Program-made: the position numbers and the translations under genes
Assembly (NCBI GenBank): GCA_910575155.1
Contig: CAJTDX010000003.1
Span: 124,001-188,000 of the forward strand
Source of the DNA: Lachnospiraceae bacterium
Lineage (GTDB): Bacteria > Bacillota > Clostridia > Lachnospirales > Lachnospiraceae
Reading direction: 5' to 3'
Length of the DNA stretch: 64,000 nucleotides
Notes under the pieces: model-generated
The model's database searches: none
What the model was told of the DNA's origin: nothing
The model's input: the letters and a program-made list of their open reading frames with translations, nothing else
In this document: in pieces, positions 8,597 to 16,963 of the stretch
Layout: every line of letters starts with the position of its first letter
How positions within the stretch are numbered: the first letter of the stretch is position 1

Positions 8597-10030
8597 ATGA
8601 GTAATTCTACGAACTCAGCAAGACAGAGAATCGCCGGTCTTCTCGATGAAAAAAGTTTTATGGAAATCGGTGCTCTGGTAACTGCAAGAAGTACAGATTT
8701 TGATTTGAGTCAGTCAAAGACGCCGTCGGATGGAGTTATCACCGGATATGGTTTGATTGATGGAAATCTGGTATACGTGTACAGTCAGGATGCTTCCGTG
8801 CTGAATGGAACGATTGGTGAGATGCACAGTAAGAAAATTGCCGCGGTTTACGATATGGCAATGAAGATGGGAGCGCCGGTCATTGGTCTGATTGACTGTG
8901 CAGGTATGCGTTTGCAGGAATCCGTAGACGCTTTGCATGGTTTTGGCGAAATTTACGCCAGCCAGGTAGCAGCAAGCGGCGTGATTCCGCAGATTTCCGC
9001 AGTGTTTGGCACCTGCGGAGGCGGGTTGGCTGTGGTTCCGGCATTGAGTGATTTTGCCTTTGTGGAAAAAGAAAAGGGCAGGATGTTTGTGAACTCTCCC
9101 AACGCTATTAAAGGGAACCATACGGGAAAATGCGATACTGCCTGCGCCGCGTTCCAGGGCGGTAATAACGGATGTATTGATGGAGTTGGAACTACGGAAG
9201 AGATTCTGGCGGCAATCCGCCAGCTTGTCTGCGTAATTCCGGGCAACAATGCAGAATGCGGCAGAGAAGACGAATGCGTGGATGATCTGAACCGTGTCTG
9301 CGAGAATCTTGCCGGATGCAAAGAAGACACCAGACTGCTTCTTGCTAATATTTCAGACGGCAATTTGTTTATTGAGACCAAAAAAGATTTTGCCAGAAAT
9401 ATGGTAACTGGTTTTATTAAGCTCAACGGCATGACTGTAGGAGCGGTGGCAAATGCTTCCGCAGTATATGACGAGAAGGGGGAGAAGGCAGAGAGCTTCG
9501 AAGCTGCGCTTTCATCCAAAGGATGTAATAAAGCGGCAGAATTTATTAATTTCTGCGATGCCTTTGATATCCCGGTATTGTCCCTGACGAATGTGGAGGG
9601 ATTTGTGGCCACAGAGTGTTCTGAGAAGAATCTTGCCAAGGCAATGGCGCGTATGACAACAGCGTTTGCAGGGGCTACTGTGCCGAAGGTGAATATAATC
9701 ATCGGCAATGCATACGGAAGCGCTTATGTGATGATGAACAGCAAATCTATCGGAGCGGATCTTGTTTACGCATGGGAGGGAAGCAAGATCAGTATGATGG
9801 ACGCAGCGCAGGCGGCTAAGATTATGTATGACGGTGAATCTGAGAAAGTGATTGCAGAGAAGAAAAAGGCATATGAAGAATTACAGTCGTCTGTTCAGAC
9901 AGCAGCCAGACGTGGACAGGTTGATTTGATTATTGCACCGGAAGATACCAGGAAATATGCGGTGGCTGCATTCGAAATGCTCTACACCAAAGGAACGGGT
10001 GCGCCGGTTAGAAAACATACAGCAAAGTAG
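8597..10030 (+). CDS. Acyl-CoA carboxyltransferase subunit (MmdA/PccB-like)
   Basis: A 477-residue carboxyltransferase of the crotonase-like AccD/PccB family, which moves CO2 between an acyl-CoA and protein-bound biotin. The N-lobe has VIGLIDCAGMRLQES and the glycine-rich oxyanion region GTCGGGLAVVPALSD; the C-lobe has NVEGFVATECSEKNLAKAMA, GNAYGSAYVMM and an ending TGAPVRKH. It is shorter and more Cys-rich than typical methylmalonyl-CoA decarboxylase alpha subunits (about 510 residues), so substrate (methylmalonyl-CoA, malonyl-CoA, glutaconyl-CoA or another) is open. It heads an operon with OadG-like, biotin carrier, OadB and OadA genes. I am sure of the family, not of the substrate. Confidence 0.88.
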   Translation: MSNSTNSARQRIAGLLDEKSFMEIGALVTARSTDFDLSQSKTPSDGVITGYGLIDGNLVYVYSQDASVLNGTIGEMHSKKIAAVYDMAMKMGAPVIGLIDCAGMRLQESVDALHGFGEIYASQVAASGVIPQISAVFGTCGGGLAVVPALSDFAFVEKEKGRMFVNSPNAIKGNHTGKCDTACAAFQGGNNGCIDGVGTTEEILAAIRQLVCVIPGNNAECGREDECVDDLNRVCENLAGCKEDTRLLLANISDGNLFIETKKDFARNMVTGFIKLNGMTVGAVANASAVYDEKGEKAESFEAALSSKGCNKAAEFINFCDAFDIPVLSLTNVEGFVATECSEKNLAKAMARMTTAFAGATVPKVNIIIGNAYGSAYVMMNSKSIGADLVYAWEGSKISMMDAAQAAKIMYDGESEKVIAEKKKAYEELQSSVQTAARRGQVDLIIAPEDTRKYAVAAFEMLYTKGTGAPVRKHTAK

Positions 10031-10043
10031 AAAGGTGAAGTTT

Positions 10044-10835
10044 ATGAAAAAGAAAATATTGCTGATGATCAGTATGTGTCTTATCGTACTCGGACTGACA
10101 GCATGTGGAGAAGCGGATCCTACAACAGTGGATTATAACGGTCATTCCTATGACGAATTAAAACAGACATGCGAAGGAACTGTGGAGTCTCTCAAGGAGA
10201 TGCCGGATGAGCAGAAGCAGGTCTATCTTGCCATGGAAGATATGACGGATGTTCAGAAAAAAGCATACATTCTGTCTCTGGCCCCCACAGCTACTGAGAA
10301 AGATATCGAAGAGATTATAAGACAGACGAATCTGCTCATCCGCTGGGAAGAGGCAATGAAAGATGTCGGAGAATTTGTAGAATTAGGTGAGTTTACCATT
10401 ACAAAGTCCGGTAAGACATTGACCTGTGAACAGAAGATTATTTATGAGAAACGTCCGGTTCTGTTAAGCTATGTATATCAGTATTATAATATGGAGCTTG
10501 AAGATATCGGAGTAGAGGCAGTACAGACATTAGGTGAGAAGATGACAAATGCCGCTTTAAATACCTTAATGGGTATGGGCGTAGTGTTTACAGTCCTTAT
10601 TCTTATCAGTCTGATTATTTATGGATTTAAGATTTTCCCATATCTGGAAGAAAAGAAAAAGGCAAATGCAGTAGCGGATCTGCCCAAGGCAGCTCCGACC
10701 CCGGCGCCTGCGCCTACTCCGGTTGTACAGGCACAGGACGATTTGGAACTGACGGCAGTGATAGCGGCAGCGATTGCTGTATCTACCGGAACTTCTACAA
10801 GTGATTTTGTAGTGCGTTCCATCAAAAGAAGATAA
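10044..10835 (+). CDS. OadG-family subunit with lipoprotein N-terminus
   Basis: A 263-residue protein. The ATG at 10044 follows AAAGGTGAAG and gives a classic lipoprotein signal ending in LTAC with Cys21 as the lipidation site. Residues about 22-170 form an extracytoplasmic, mostly helical and acidic domain that I do not recognise. A transmembrane helix follows (about 172-195, GVVFTVLILISLIIYGFKIF), then a Pro/Ala linker (APTPAPAPTPVVQ) and a conserved C-terminal segment (DDLELTAVIAAAIAVSTG) typical of OadG-family subunits. Classical OadG is about 80-120 residues with only the helix and tail; it assembles and stabilises the decarboxylase complex. The lipoprotein domain would place material outside the membrane beside OadB. 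Confidence 0.82.
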   Translation: MKKKILLMISMCLIVLGLTACGEADPTTVDYNGHSYDELKQTCEGTVESLKEMPDEQKQVYLAMEDMTDVQKKAYILSLAPTATEKDIEEIIRQTNLLIRWEEAMKDVGEFVELGEFTITKSGKTLTCEQKIIYEKRPVLLSYVYQYYNMELEDIGVEAVQTLGEKMTNAALNTLMGMGVVFTVLILISLIIYGFKIFPYLEEKKKANAVADLPKAAPTPAPAPTPVVQAQDDLELTAVIAAAIAVSTGTSTSDFVVRSIKRR

Positions 10836-10859
10836 GAGAATATTCAGGAGGAAATAAAA

Positions 10860-11240
10860 ATGAAAAGTTATACAATTACTGTAAATGGCAACGTATATGA
10901 TGTTACTGTAGAAGAAAATGGAGCAGGCGGCGCTGCGCCCGCAGCAGCTCCCGTAAGAGCAGCGGCTCCCGCAGCAGCTCCGGCAGCTCCCGCGGCGGCT
11001 CCGGCATCATCCGGCGGCGCAGGAAATGTAAAAATCGAGGCCGGCGCGGCAGGAAAGGTATTCAGCGTTGACAAGAAATCCGGAGATGCTGTAAAACGCG
11101 GCGATACGATTCTGGTATTGGAAGTTATGAAAATGGAAACCCCTGTGGTAGCGCCGGAAGACGGAACTGTTGCCAGTATTGATGTAACGGTAGGGCAGTC
11201 TGTGGAAGCAGGCGCATTACTGGCAACCATGAACAATTAA
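10860..11240 (+). CDS. Biotin carrier protein of the decarboxylase
   Basis: A 126-residue biotinyl-domain protein. Residues 1-20 form a short N-terminal strand region, residues about 21-53 are a flexible Ala/Pro linker, and residues 54-126 are the biotinyl domain with the motif EVMKMETP, biotinylated on Lys91. It carries carboxybiotin between the carboxyltransferase subunits and the OadB pump. GGAGG stands upstream of the ATG. It lies between the OadG-like and OadB genes, and no other carrier domain is encoded in the operon (OadA lacks one), so it likely serves both carboxyltransferases. Confidence 0.93.
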   Translation: MKSYTITVNGNVYDVTVEENGAGGAAPAAAPVRAAAPAAAPAAPAAAPASSGGAGNVKIEAGAAGKVFSVDKKSGDAVKRGDTILVLEVMKMETPVVAPEDGTVASIDVTVGQSVEAGALLATMNN

Positions 11241-11257
11241 TTTTTTGGAGGTAAAAT

Positions 11258-12406
11258 ATGAGTTACGTAGGAGAAACTTTATCTAACCTCCTGCATCAGA
11301 CAGCATTCTTTAACCTGACCTGGGGCAATTATGTGATGATTTTGGTTGCATTTATCTTTCTGTTTCTTGCAATCAAAAAAGGATTTGAGCCTCTGCTGCT
11401 GGTTCCGATTGCGTTTGGTATGCTGCTGGTAAATATCTATCCGGATATTATTGCATCCCCGGAAGAGACCAGTAACGGCGTAGGTGGTTTACTTTATTAT
11501 TTCTATAGTCTGGATGAGTGGTCGATCCTTCCTTCCCTGATTTTTATGGGTGTTGGAGCCATGACAGACTTTGGTCCTTTGATTGCAAATCCGATCAGTT
11601 TCCTGCTGGGAGCGGCAGCACAGTTTGGTATTTTCGGCGCTTATTTCATGGCAATTCTTCTGGGATTCAATGATAAGGCAGCGGCGGCCGTGTCCATCAT
11701 CGGCGGTGCAGACGGACCGACTTCCATATTCCTTGCCGGTAAATTAGGACAAACCGGACTGATGGGACCTATTGCGGTGGCGGCATATTCATACATGGCA
11801 TTGGTACCGATTATTCAGCCCCCAATTATGAAATTATTTACAACGAAGGCAGAACGCAGAATTAAGATGCAGAATTTAAGACCCGTGTCCAAACTTGAGA
11901 AGATCTTATTCCCGATTGTAGTTACGTCAGTGGTATGTATTCTTCTTCCCACCACGGCTCCTCTGGTAGGTATGCTGATGCTGGGTAACCTGTTCCGTGA
12001 ATCTGGTGTGGTTCGCCAGTTGTCTGAGACTGCTTCCAATGCGATGATGTATATCGTGGTTATTTTACTGGGAACTTCTGTAGGAGCAACCACCAGTGCA
12101 GAAGCATTCCTGAATATCACAACTTTGAAGATTGTAGCGCTTGGTCTGATTGCATTTATGTTCGGTACTGCAGCCGGCGTATTATTCGGTAAGATACTGT
12201 GTAAAGTTACCGGAGGCAAGATTAATCCGCTGATTGGTTCCGCAGGCGTATCAGCCGTACCTATGGCAGCCCGTGTATCTCAGAAAGTGGGAGCGGAAGA
12301 AGATCCTACCAATTTCCTGCTGATGCATGCAATGGGTCCCAATGTTGCGGGCGTGATCGGTACTGCGGTAGCAGCAGGTGTGTTTATGGCAATCTTTGGA
12401 ATTTAA
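11258..12406 (+). CDS. oadB: Sodium-translocating decarboxylase beta subunit
   Basis: A 382-residue polytopic membrane protein that decarboxylates carboxybiotin and pumps Na+ out. It has about nine hydrophobic segments and the family's key loop [10 protein letters not shown], with Asp152 matching the residue known to be essential for Na+ transport in the Klebsiella enzyme. The second conserved motif region is near [16 protein letters not shown]. The typical length is 375-435 residues. GGAGG precedes the ATG. It follows the biotin carrier by 17 nt and precedes oadA after a 125-nt structured gap. Confidence 0.95.
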   Translation: MSYVGETLSNLLHQTAFFNLTWGNYVMILVAFIFLFLAIKKGFEPLLLVPIAFGMLLVNIYPDIIASPEETSNGVGGLLYYFYSLDEWSILPSLIFMGVGAMTDFGPLIANPISFLLGAAAQFGIFGAYFMAILLGFNDKAAAAVSIIGGADGPTSIFLAGKLGQTGLMGPIAVAAYSYMALVPIIQPPIMKLFTTKAERRIKMQNLRPVSKLEKILFPIVVTSVVCILLPTTAPLVGMLMLGNLFRESGVVRQLSETASNAMMYIVVILLGTSVGATTSAEAFLNITTLKIVALGLIAFMFGTAAGVLFGKILCKVTGGKINPLIGSAGVSAVPMAARVSQKVGAEEDPTNFLLMHAMGPNVAGVIGTAVAAGVFMAIFGI

Positions 12407-12453
12407 TAGAAGAAAAGGGTGAGAGAAAAAATAAACGAAGAAAGGAAAAATAT

Positions 12454-12519
12454 GCAAACACATCTTTCACCCTTTGTGTTTGCGCCTCAAATGAAAATGC
12501 ATATATTTTCACCTGAGGC
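12454..12519 (+). promoter_or_regulatory. Two adjacent hairpins in the oadB-oadA leader
   Basis: Hairpin 1: GCAAACACA (12454-12462) pairs with TGTGTTTGC (12475-12483), 9 perfect base pairs. Hairpin 2 begins on the next base: GCCTCA (12484-12489) with TGAGGC (12514-12519), and inside it GAAAAT (12493-12498) with ATTTTC (12505-12510) around a 6-nt loop. The right arm of hairpin 2 contains GAGG, the only Shine-Dalgarno-like bases before oadA, so folding would hide the ribosome site. This suggests RNA-level control of oadA or processing between oadB and oadA; no known riboswitch class was recognised. Confidence 0.5.
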
Positions 12520-12531
12520 TTGGTGCAGATT

Positions 12532-13944
12532 ATGGCTAACAAGAAACCAGTTAAAATTACAGAAACCATATTGCGGGATGCACATCAGTCTCTGATTGCC
12601 ACACGTATGACAACAGAACAGATGCTGCCGATTATTGATAAAATGGATAAGGTAGGCTATCATGCCGTAGAATGCTGGGGTGGAGCGACGTTCGATGCAT
12701 CTTTGCGTTTCTTAAAAGAAGATCCATGGGAGCGTTTGAGAAAGTTAAAAGCAGGATTTAAGAAAACCAAACTGCAGATGTTGTTCCGTGGACAGAATAT
12801 TCTGGGATATCGTCCTTATGCAGACGATGTGGTGGAGTATTTTGTACAGAAATCCATTGCAAACGGAATAGATATTATTCGTATATTTGACTGTCTGAAC
12901 GATTTGAGAAACCTTCAGACGGCAGTGACGGCTACCAATAAGGAAAAAGGACATGCACAGGTTGCGCTTTCCTATACATTGGGAGACGCTTATACATTGA
13001 AATATTGGACCGATATGGCTAAGAAGATAGAAGATATGGGAGCGAACTCAATCTGTATCAAGGATATGGCGGGTCTGTTGACGCCTTATAAGGCTGAAGA
13101 GCTGGTGAAATCTTTGAAAAAAGCAACCAAACTTCCGATTGAACTTCATACGCATTATACTTCCGGCGTTGCTTCTATGACTTATATGAAGGCAGTGGAA
13201 GCCGGCTGCGATATTATTGATACGGCAATGTCTCCATTTGCACTGGGAACCAGCCAGCCTGCGACAGAGGTTATGGCAGAGGCGTTCCGCGGAACACCTC
13301 TGGATCCGGGATTTGATCAGATGCTGTTAAAAGAAATTGCAGATTATTTCCGTCCAATGAGAGAAGAAGCATTAAAGAGCGGTCTTTTGAATCCCAAGGT
13401 ACTGGGAGTGGATATCCAGACTTTGTTATACCAGGTGCCGGGCGGTATGCTCAGCAACATGGTGTCACAGTTAAAAGAGCAGAACGCAGAAGACAAATAT
13501 ATGGATGTGCTGGAAGAAATTCCACGCGTGCGCAAGGATCTGGGCGAGCCGCCATTAGTTACGCCGTCTTCCCAGATTGTTGGTACGCAGGCCGTATTCA
13601 ACGTATTAATGGGAGAACGTTATAAAGTTGCCACGAAAGAGACGAAAGACGTACTTCTCGGAAAATATGGCCAGACAGTGAAGCCGTTTAATCCGGAAGT
13701 TATTGATAAGGTTCTGGGTAAAGATAAGAAAAATGCCATTACCTGCAGATATGCGGATCTCTTAGAGCCTGAACTGCATAAGATTGAGGCAGAAATGAAA
13801 CAATGGAAACAGCAGGATGAAGATGTTCTTTCCTACGCGCTGTTTCCGCAGGTTGCTACTGAGTTCTTCAAGTACAGGGAGGCACAACAGACAAAAGTGG
13901 ATGCGTCAGTTGCAGATACAAAGAACGGAGCTTATCCGGTCTAA
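12532..13944 (+). CDS. oadA: Oxaloacetate decarboxylase alpha subunit (pyruvate carboxyltransferase)
   Basis: A 470-residue protein with the HMGL-like TIM-barrel carboxyltransferase domain (metal and substrate motifs TILRDAHQSL, AVECWGGATFDAS, ELHTHYTSG) and the following PYC/OADA conserved domain (VPGGMLSNMVSQL). It lacks the C-terminal biotinyl domain seen in Klebsiella OadA; the separate carrier gene supplies this. It transfers CO2 between oxaloacetate/pyruvate and biotin. I start it at the ATG at 12532, which matches family N-termini (MANKKPVKITET); TTG at 12520 and GTG at 12523 are in-frame alternatives and closer to GAGG, so the start is uncertain. A stem-loop follows. Confidence 0.92.
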   Translation: MANKKPVKITETILRDAHQSLIATRMTTEQMLPIIDKMDKVGYHAVECWGGATFDASLRFLKEDPWERLRKLKAGFKKTKLQMLFRGQNILGYRPYADDVVEYFVQKSIANGIDIIRIFDCLNDLRNLQTAVTATNKEKGHAQVALSYTLGDAYTLKYWTDMAKKIEDMGANSICIKDMAGLLTPYKAEELVKSLKKATKLPIELHTHYTSGVASMTYMKAVEAGCDIIDTAMSPFALGTSQPATEVMAEAFRGTPLDPGFDQMLLKEIADYFRPMREEALKSGLLNPKVLGVDIQTLLYQVPGGMLSNMVSQLKEQNAEDKYMDVLEEIPRVRKDLGEPPLVTPSSQIVGTQAVFNVLMGERYKVATKETKDVLLGKYGQTVKPFNPEVIDKVLGKDKKNAITCRYADLLEPELHKIEAEMKQWKQQDEDVLSYALFPQVATEFFKYREAQQTKVDASVADTKNGAYPV

Positions 13945-13964
13945 AGGAATGCATCTAATAATGA

Positions 13965-13998
13965 GAAAAGATACTGTTCTTTTGGACAGTATCTTTTC
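13965..13998 (+). terminator. Stem-loop after oadA
   Basis: GAAAAGATACTGT (13965-13977) pairs perfectly with ACAGTATCTTTTC (13986-13998) around an 8-nt loop. The 13-bp stem follows the oadA stop by 20 nt. The T-rich part is inside the stem, so it may be a weak or factor-aided terminator. Confidence 0.6.
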
Positions 13999-14031
13999 TG
14001 TATCACAGAAGCAGGAAGGAAGCCACAGAAC

Positions 14032-14964
14032 ATGAGCAGTGCCAGTGATTTAATGAACAGGCTTAATGAGCGTTATTCGGTATTAAGTAAGAGACAGAAG
14101 CTGTTGGCGGCTTATATTATAGACAATTACGACAAAGCAGTATTTCTTACGGCAGAAAAGTTGGGAGAAATGGTGGGAGTCAGTGAATCTACGGTGATCC
14201 GTTTTGCCATGCATTTAGGTTACAAAGGTTATCCTCAGTTTCAGCAGGCGCTTGCGGAGCTGGTCCGGGGAAAGTTAAATTCCGTACAGCGGATGGAAGA
14301 TGTATATGGGAGAATCTCTCAGTCTGAGATTCTGGCAACGGTACTTCAGTCAGACGCAGACCGTATTCAGAAGACACTGCAGACGCTTGATGAACAAATT
14401 TTTGAACTTGCAGTGGAAACTATTTTAAAAGCCAGAAGGATTTATGTGATAGGAATCCGAAGCTGTGCGCCTATTGCGGAATTTCTGGCTTTTTATCTGC
14501 ATTTGATGACAGAGCATGTGCAGCTTTTGCATACGACCAATTCAAGTGAGCTTTTTGAGCAGATGCTGCATATCAGTAAGGAAGACGTAATTATCGGCAT
14601 CAGTTTCCCCAGATATTCCATGCGCACCCTGAAAGCGATGGAATTTGCCAACAGCCGGAACGCTAAGGTAATCACTCTTACGGACAGCGTGCATTCTCCG
14701 ATGAATCTCTATTCTTCCTGCAATCTCATTGCGCATAGCGATATGTCTTCCATAGTGGATTCTCTGGTGGCTCCCTTAAGCGTTACCAATGCGCTGATTA
14801 TGGCTGTCTGTATGAAACGGCAGAAAAAGGTGGTAGAGAATCTGGAATTATTGGAACAGGTCTGGGAAGAGTATCAGATCTATGGCAAAGATGAGATTGA
14901 TTATATTGACGATTCCGTTAAAATGCGTTATAACGGAAAGGAACGGAAAGAGAGCGGTACATGA
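14032..14964 (+). CDS. MurR/RpiR-family transcriptional regulator
   Basis: A 310-residue regulator. The N-terminal HTH_6 domain (residues about 1-80) has the characteristic GVSESTVIRFAMHLGYKGYP recognition helix region. Residues about 125-260 form a SIS sugar-phosphate binding fold (IYVIGIRSCAPIAEFLAFYL, IGISFPRYSMRTLKAMEFAN). The tail is charged. The family senses phosphorylated sugars and controls sugar or cell-wall recycling genes. No sugar genes are adjacent, and the downstream flavoprotein gene overlaps its stop by 4 nt, so the target is not obvious. Confidence 0.9.
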   Translation: MSSASDLMNRLNERYSVLSKRQKLLAAYIIDNYDKAVFLTAEKLGEMVGVSESTVIRFAMHLGYKGYPQFQQALAELVRGKLNSVQRMEDVYGRISQSEILATVLQSDADRIQKTLQTLDEQIFELAVETILKARRIYVIGIRSCAPIAEFLAFYLHLMTEHVQLLHTTNSSELFEQMLHISKEDVIIGISFPRYSMRTLKAMEFANSRNAKVITLTDSVHSPMNLYSSCNLIAHSDMSSIVDSLVAPLSVTNALIMAVCMKRQKKVVENLELLEQVWEEYQIYGKDEIDYIDDSVKMRYNGKERKESGT

Positions 14965-16190
14965 AAAAAGTGATTGTTATCGGCGGCGGTGCGGCGGGAA
15001 TGATGGCGGCAATTCAGGCAGCCGAAAAAGGACATCAGGTGCTGCTGCTGGAAAAAAATGAGAAACTGGGGAAGAAAATTTACATCACCGGAAAGGGAAG
15101 ATGTAATATTACCAACGCGTGTGATACAGAAGATTTATTTAAACATGTGCTTCGCAACAGGAAATTTTTATACAGCGCTTTTTATACGTTCAGTAATTGG
15201 CAGGTGATGGATTTTTTCCAAAATCATGGACTTGCCCTGAAAACGGAGCGGGGAGAGCGCGTGTTTCCGCAGTCAGACCATTCCTCGGATGTGATACAGA
15301 CGCTGCAGCGGGCGATGAAGCAAAAAGGCGTAAAGGTGCGGCTTTTTGCGCAGGTAACGGAGATTTTGGAAAAGGAACAGAGCATTGCCGGAGTACGCCT
15401 GAAAGATGGAGAATCCATTGACGCGGAAGCGGTGATTATTGCCACAGGAGGCTGTTCTTACGTATCTACCGGGTCTGATGGAGACGGGTATAAATTTGCG
15501 GAACGGTTGGGGCATACCGTAAAAAAGCCCAGGCCTTCTTTAGTGCCTTTCGAGGTGTTAGAGCCATGGGTCAGGGAATTACAGGGCCTGTCATTGAAGA
15601 ATATAAAAATATATATACGCAAAAATAAAAAGCTCTTATATGAAGAATTTGGAGAAATGCTTTTTACCCACTATGGCGTCAGCGGGCCGTTGATCCTCAG
15701 CGCCAGCGGCGTGGTGAACGACTATATGGAAGATCTGCCATTGTCTTTGGATATTGATCTGAAACCCGCGTTGTCAGAGGAGCAATTGGACAAACGTATA
15801 TTACGTGATTTTCAGGAGAATCAGAACCGTCAGTTTAAAAATGCAGTTCAGAAACTGTTTCCGGCAAAACTGATACCAGCGATCATAGATAGAAGCGGCA
15901 TTCATCCGGAGCAGAAGGTGAATGAAATTACAAAAGAAGAACGGCAGCGTTTTGTCCGCCTGATCAAAGCGTTTCCTCTGACGTTGTCTGGCTTTCGCGA
16001 TTTTAATGAAGCGATCGTTACCAGAGGAGGCGTTAATGTCAGGGAACTCAATCCTTCAACCATGGAGTCCAGGCTGGTACAGGGATTATATTTTGCCGGG
16101 GAAGTATTGGATCTGGACGCTCTGACAGGAGGATTTAATTTACAGATTGCTTGGTCTACCGGATATCTGGCCGGAGACAGCATCAGATAA
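14961..16190 (+). CDS. BaiN/YhiN-like FAD-dependent oxidoreductase
   Basis: A 409-residue HI0933-type flavoprotein. The Rossmann FAD motif GGGAAGMMAAIQAA is at residues about 8-21, followed by the family's signature GKGRCNITNAC. The C-terminal FAD-closing motif is GGFNLQIAWSTGYLAG. The family includes BaiN, implicated in bile-acid dehydroxylation in gut Clostridium scindens, but most members, including E. coli YhiN, have no proven reaction. It shares ATGA with the stop of the RpiR gene and is followed by cmk, so translation coupling is likely. Family certain, reaction unknown. Confidence 0.88.
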   Translation: MKKVIVIGGGAAGMMAAIQAAEKGHQVLLLEKNEKLGKKIYITGKGRCNITNACDTEDLFKHVLRNRKFLYSAFYTFSNWQVMDFFQNHGLALKTERGERVFPQSDHSSDVIQTLQRAMKQKGVKVRLFAQVTEILEKEQSIAGVRLKDGESIDAEAVIIATGGCSYVSTGSDGDGYKFAERLGHTVKKPRPSLVPFEVLEPWVRELQGLSLKNIKIYIRKNKKLLYEEFGEMLFTHYGVSGPLILSASGVVNDYMEDLPLSLDIDLKPALSEEQLDKRILRDFQENQNRQFKNAVQKLFPAKLIPAIIDRSGIHPEQKVNEITKEERQRFVRLIKAFPLTLSGFRDFNEAIVTRGGVNVRELNPSTMESRLVQGLYFAGEVLDLDALTGGFNLQIAWSTGYLAGDSIR

Positions 16191-16216
16191 AAGCAGAAAC
16201 AGGATGGAGGAACTAT

Positions 16217-16918
16217 ATGGCGTTTAATATAGCGATTGATGGCCCTGCAGGTGCGGGCAAAAGCACCATAGCGAAACGGGTGGCGAAAGAATTGTCTTAT
16301 ATCTATGTGGATACGGGAGCCATGTACCGTGCGATGGCATTATATTTTTTGAGAAAAGGAATTGCCCCGGAAGATGAAGGAGCAGTCAGCGCAGCCTGTG
16401 ACGAGATCACAGTGACTATTTCCAGCGAACATGGCGAGCAGCAGGTATTTTTAAATGGAGAAAATGTAAATAGTTTTATACGAACCGAAGAGATTGGCAA
16501 AGTCACGTCCACCGTCAGCGCTTACGGCAAAGTAAGGCAGAAATTGACGCAGCTTCAGCGGGAAATGGCTGCCTCCACCGACCTGATTATGGATGGCAGA
16601 GATATCGGAACCTGTGTGCTGCCGCAGGCGCAGGTAAAAATATATCTTACGGCGAGCGTGGAAACCAGGGGAAAACGCAGATTTCTGGAACTGCAGGAAA
16701 AAGGCGCAGTCTGTGAGCTGGAGCAGATATGTAAAGATATCCGTTTGCGGGACGAACAGGACATGAACCGGGAGATTTCTCCTTTAAGACAGGCAGAGGA
16801 CGCCGTGCTGATTGACAGTTCCTTTATGGGAATTGAGGAGGTTGTAAATGAAATTTTAAAGCTTGTAAGGGAAACATCAGATAAAAAAATCCAGGAAAAA
16901 TCGGTAAAGGGGTTGTAA
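16217..16918 (+). CDS. cmk: Cytidylate kinase
   Basis: A 233-residue (d)CMP kinase with the P-loop GPAGAGKSTIAKRV at residues about 9-22, the CMP-binding DTGAMYRAMAL and the conserved MDGRDIGT. It phosphorylates CMP and dCMP with ATP. The start is the ATG at 16217 with GGAGG 8 nt upstream, not the in-frame codon at 16151, which would overlap the previous gene. It precedes ispH and rpsA, a common clostridial order. Confidence 0.95.
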   Translation: MAFNIAIDGPAGAGKSTIAKRVAKELSYIYVDTGAMYRAMALYFLRKGIAPEDEGAVSAACDEITVTISSEHGEQQVFLNGENVNSFIRTEEIGKVTSTVSAYGKVRQKLTQLQREMAASTDLIMDGRDIGTCVLPQAQVKIYLTASVETRGKRRFLELQEKGAVCELEQICKDIRLRDEQDMNREISPLRQAEDAVLIDSSFMGIEEVVNEILKLVRETSDKKIQEKSVKGL

Positions 16919-16963
16919 GACAGCCGAAAACAGCCGATATTGACAGAGAGGAATTTGTATCAT

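Noticed and set aside
8953-9708. 251-codon minus-strand ORF inside the carboxyltransferase gene
   Set aside because: Antisense shadow of a well-conserved gene; no ribosome site and composition typical of a complement frame.
13817-14035. 72-codon plus-strand ORF at the end of oadA
   Set aside because: It overlaps oadA in another frame and contains the stem-loop; no homology seen.
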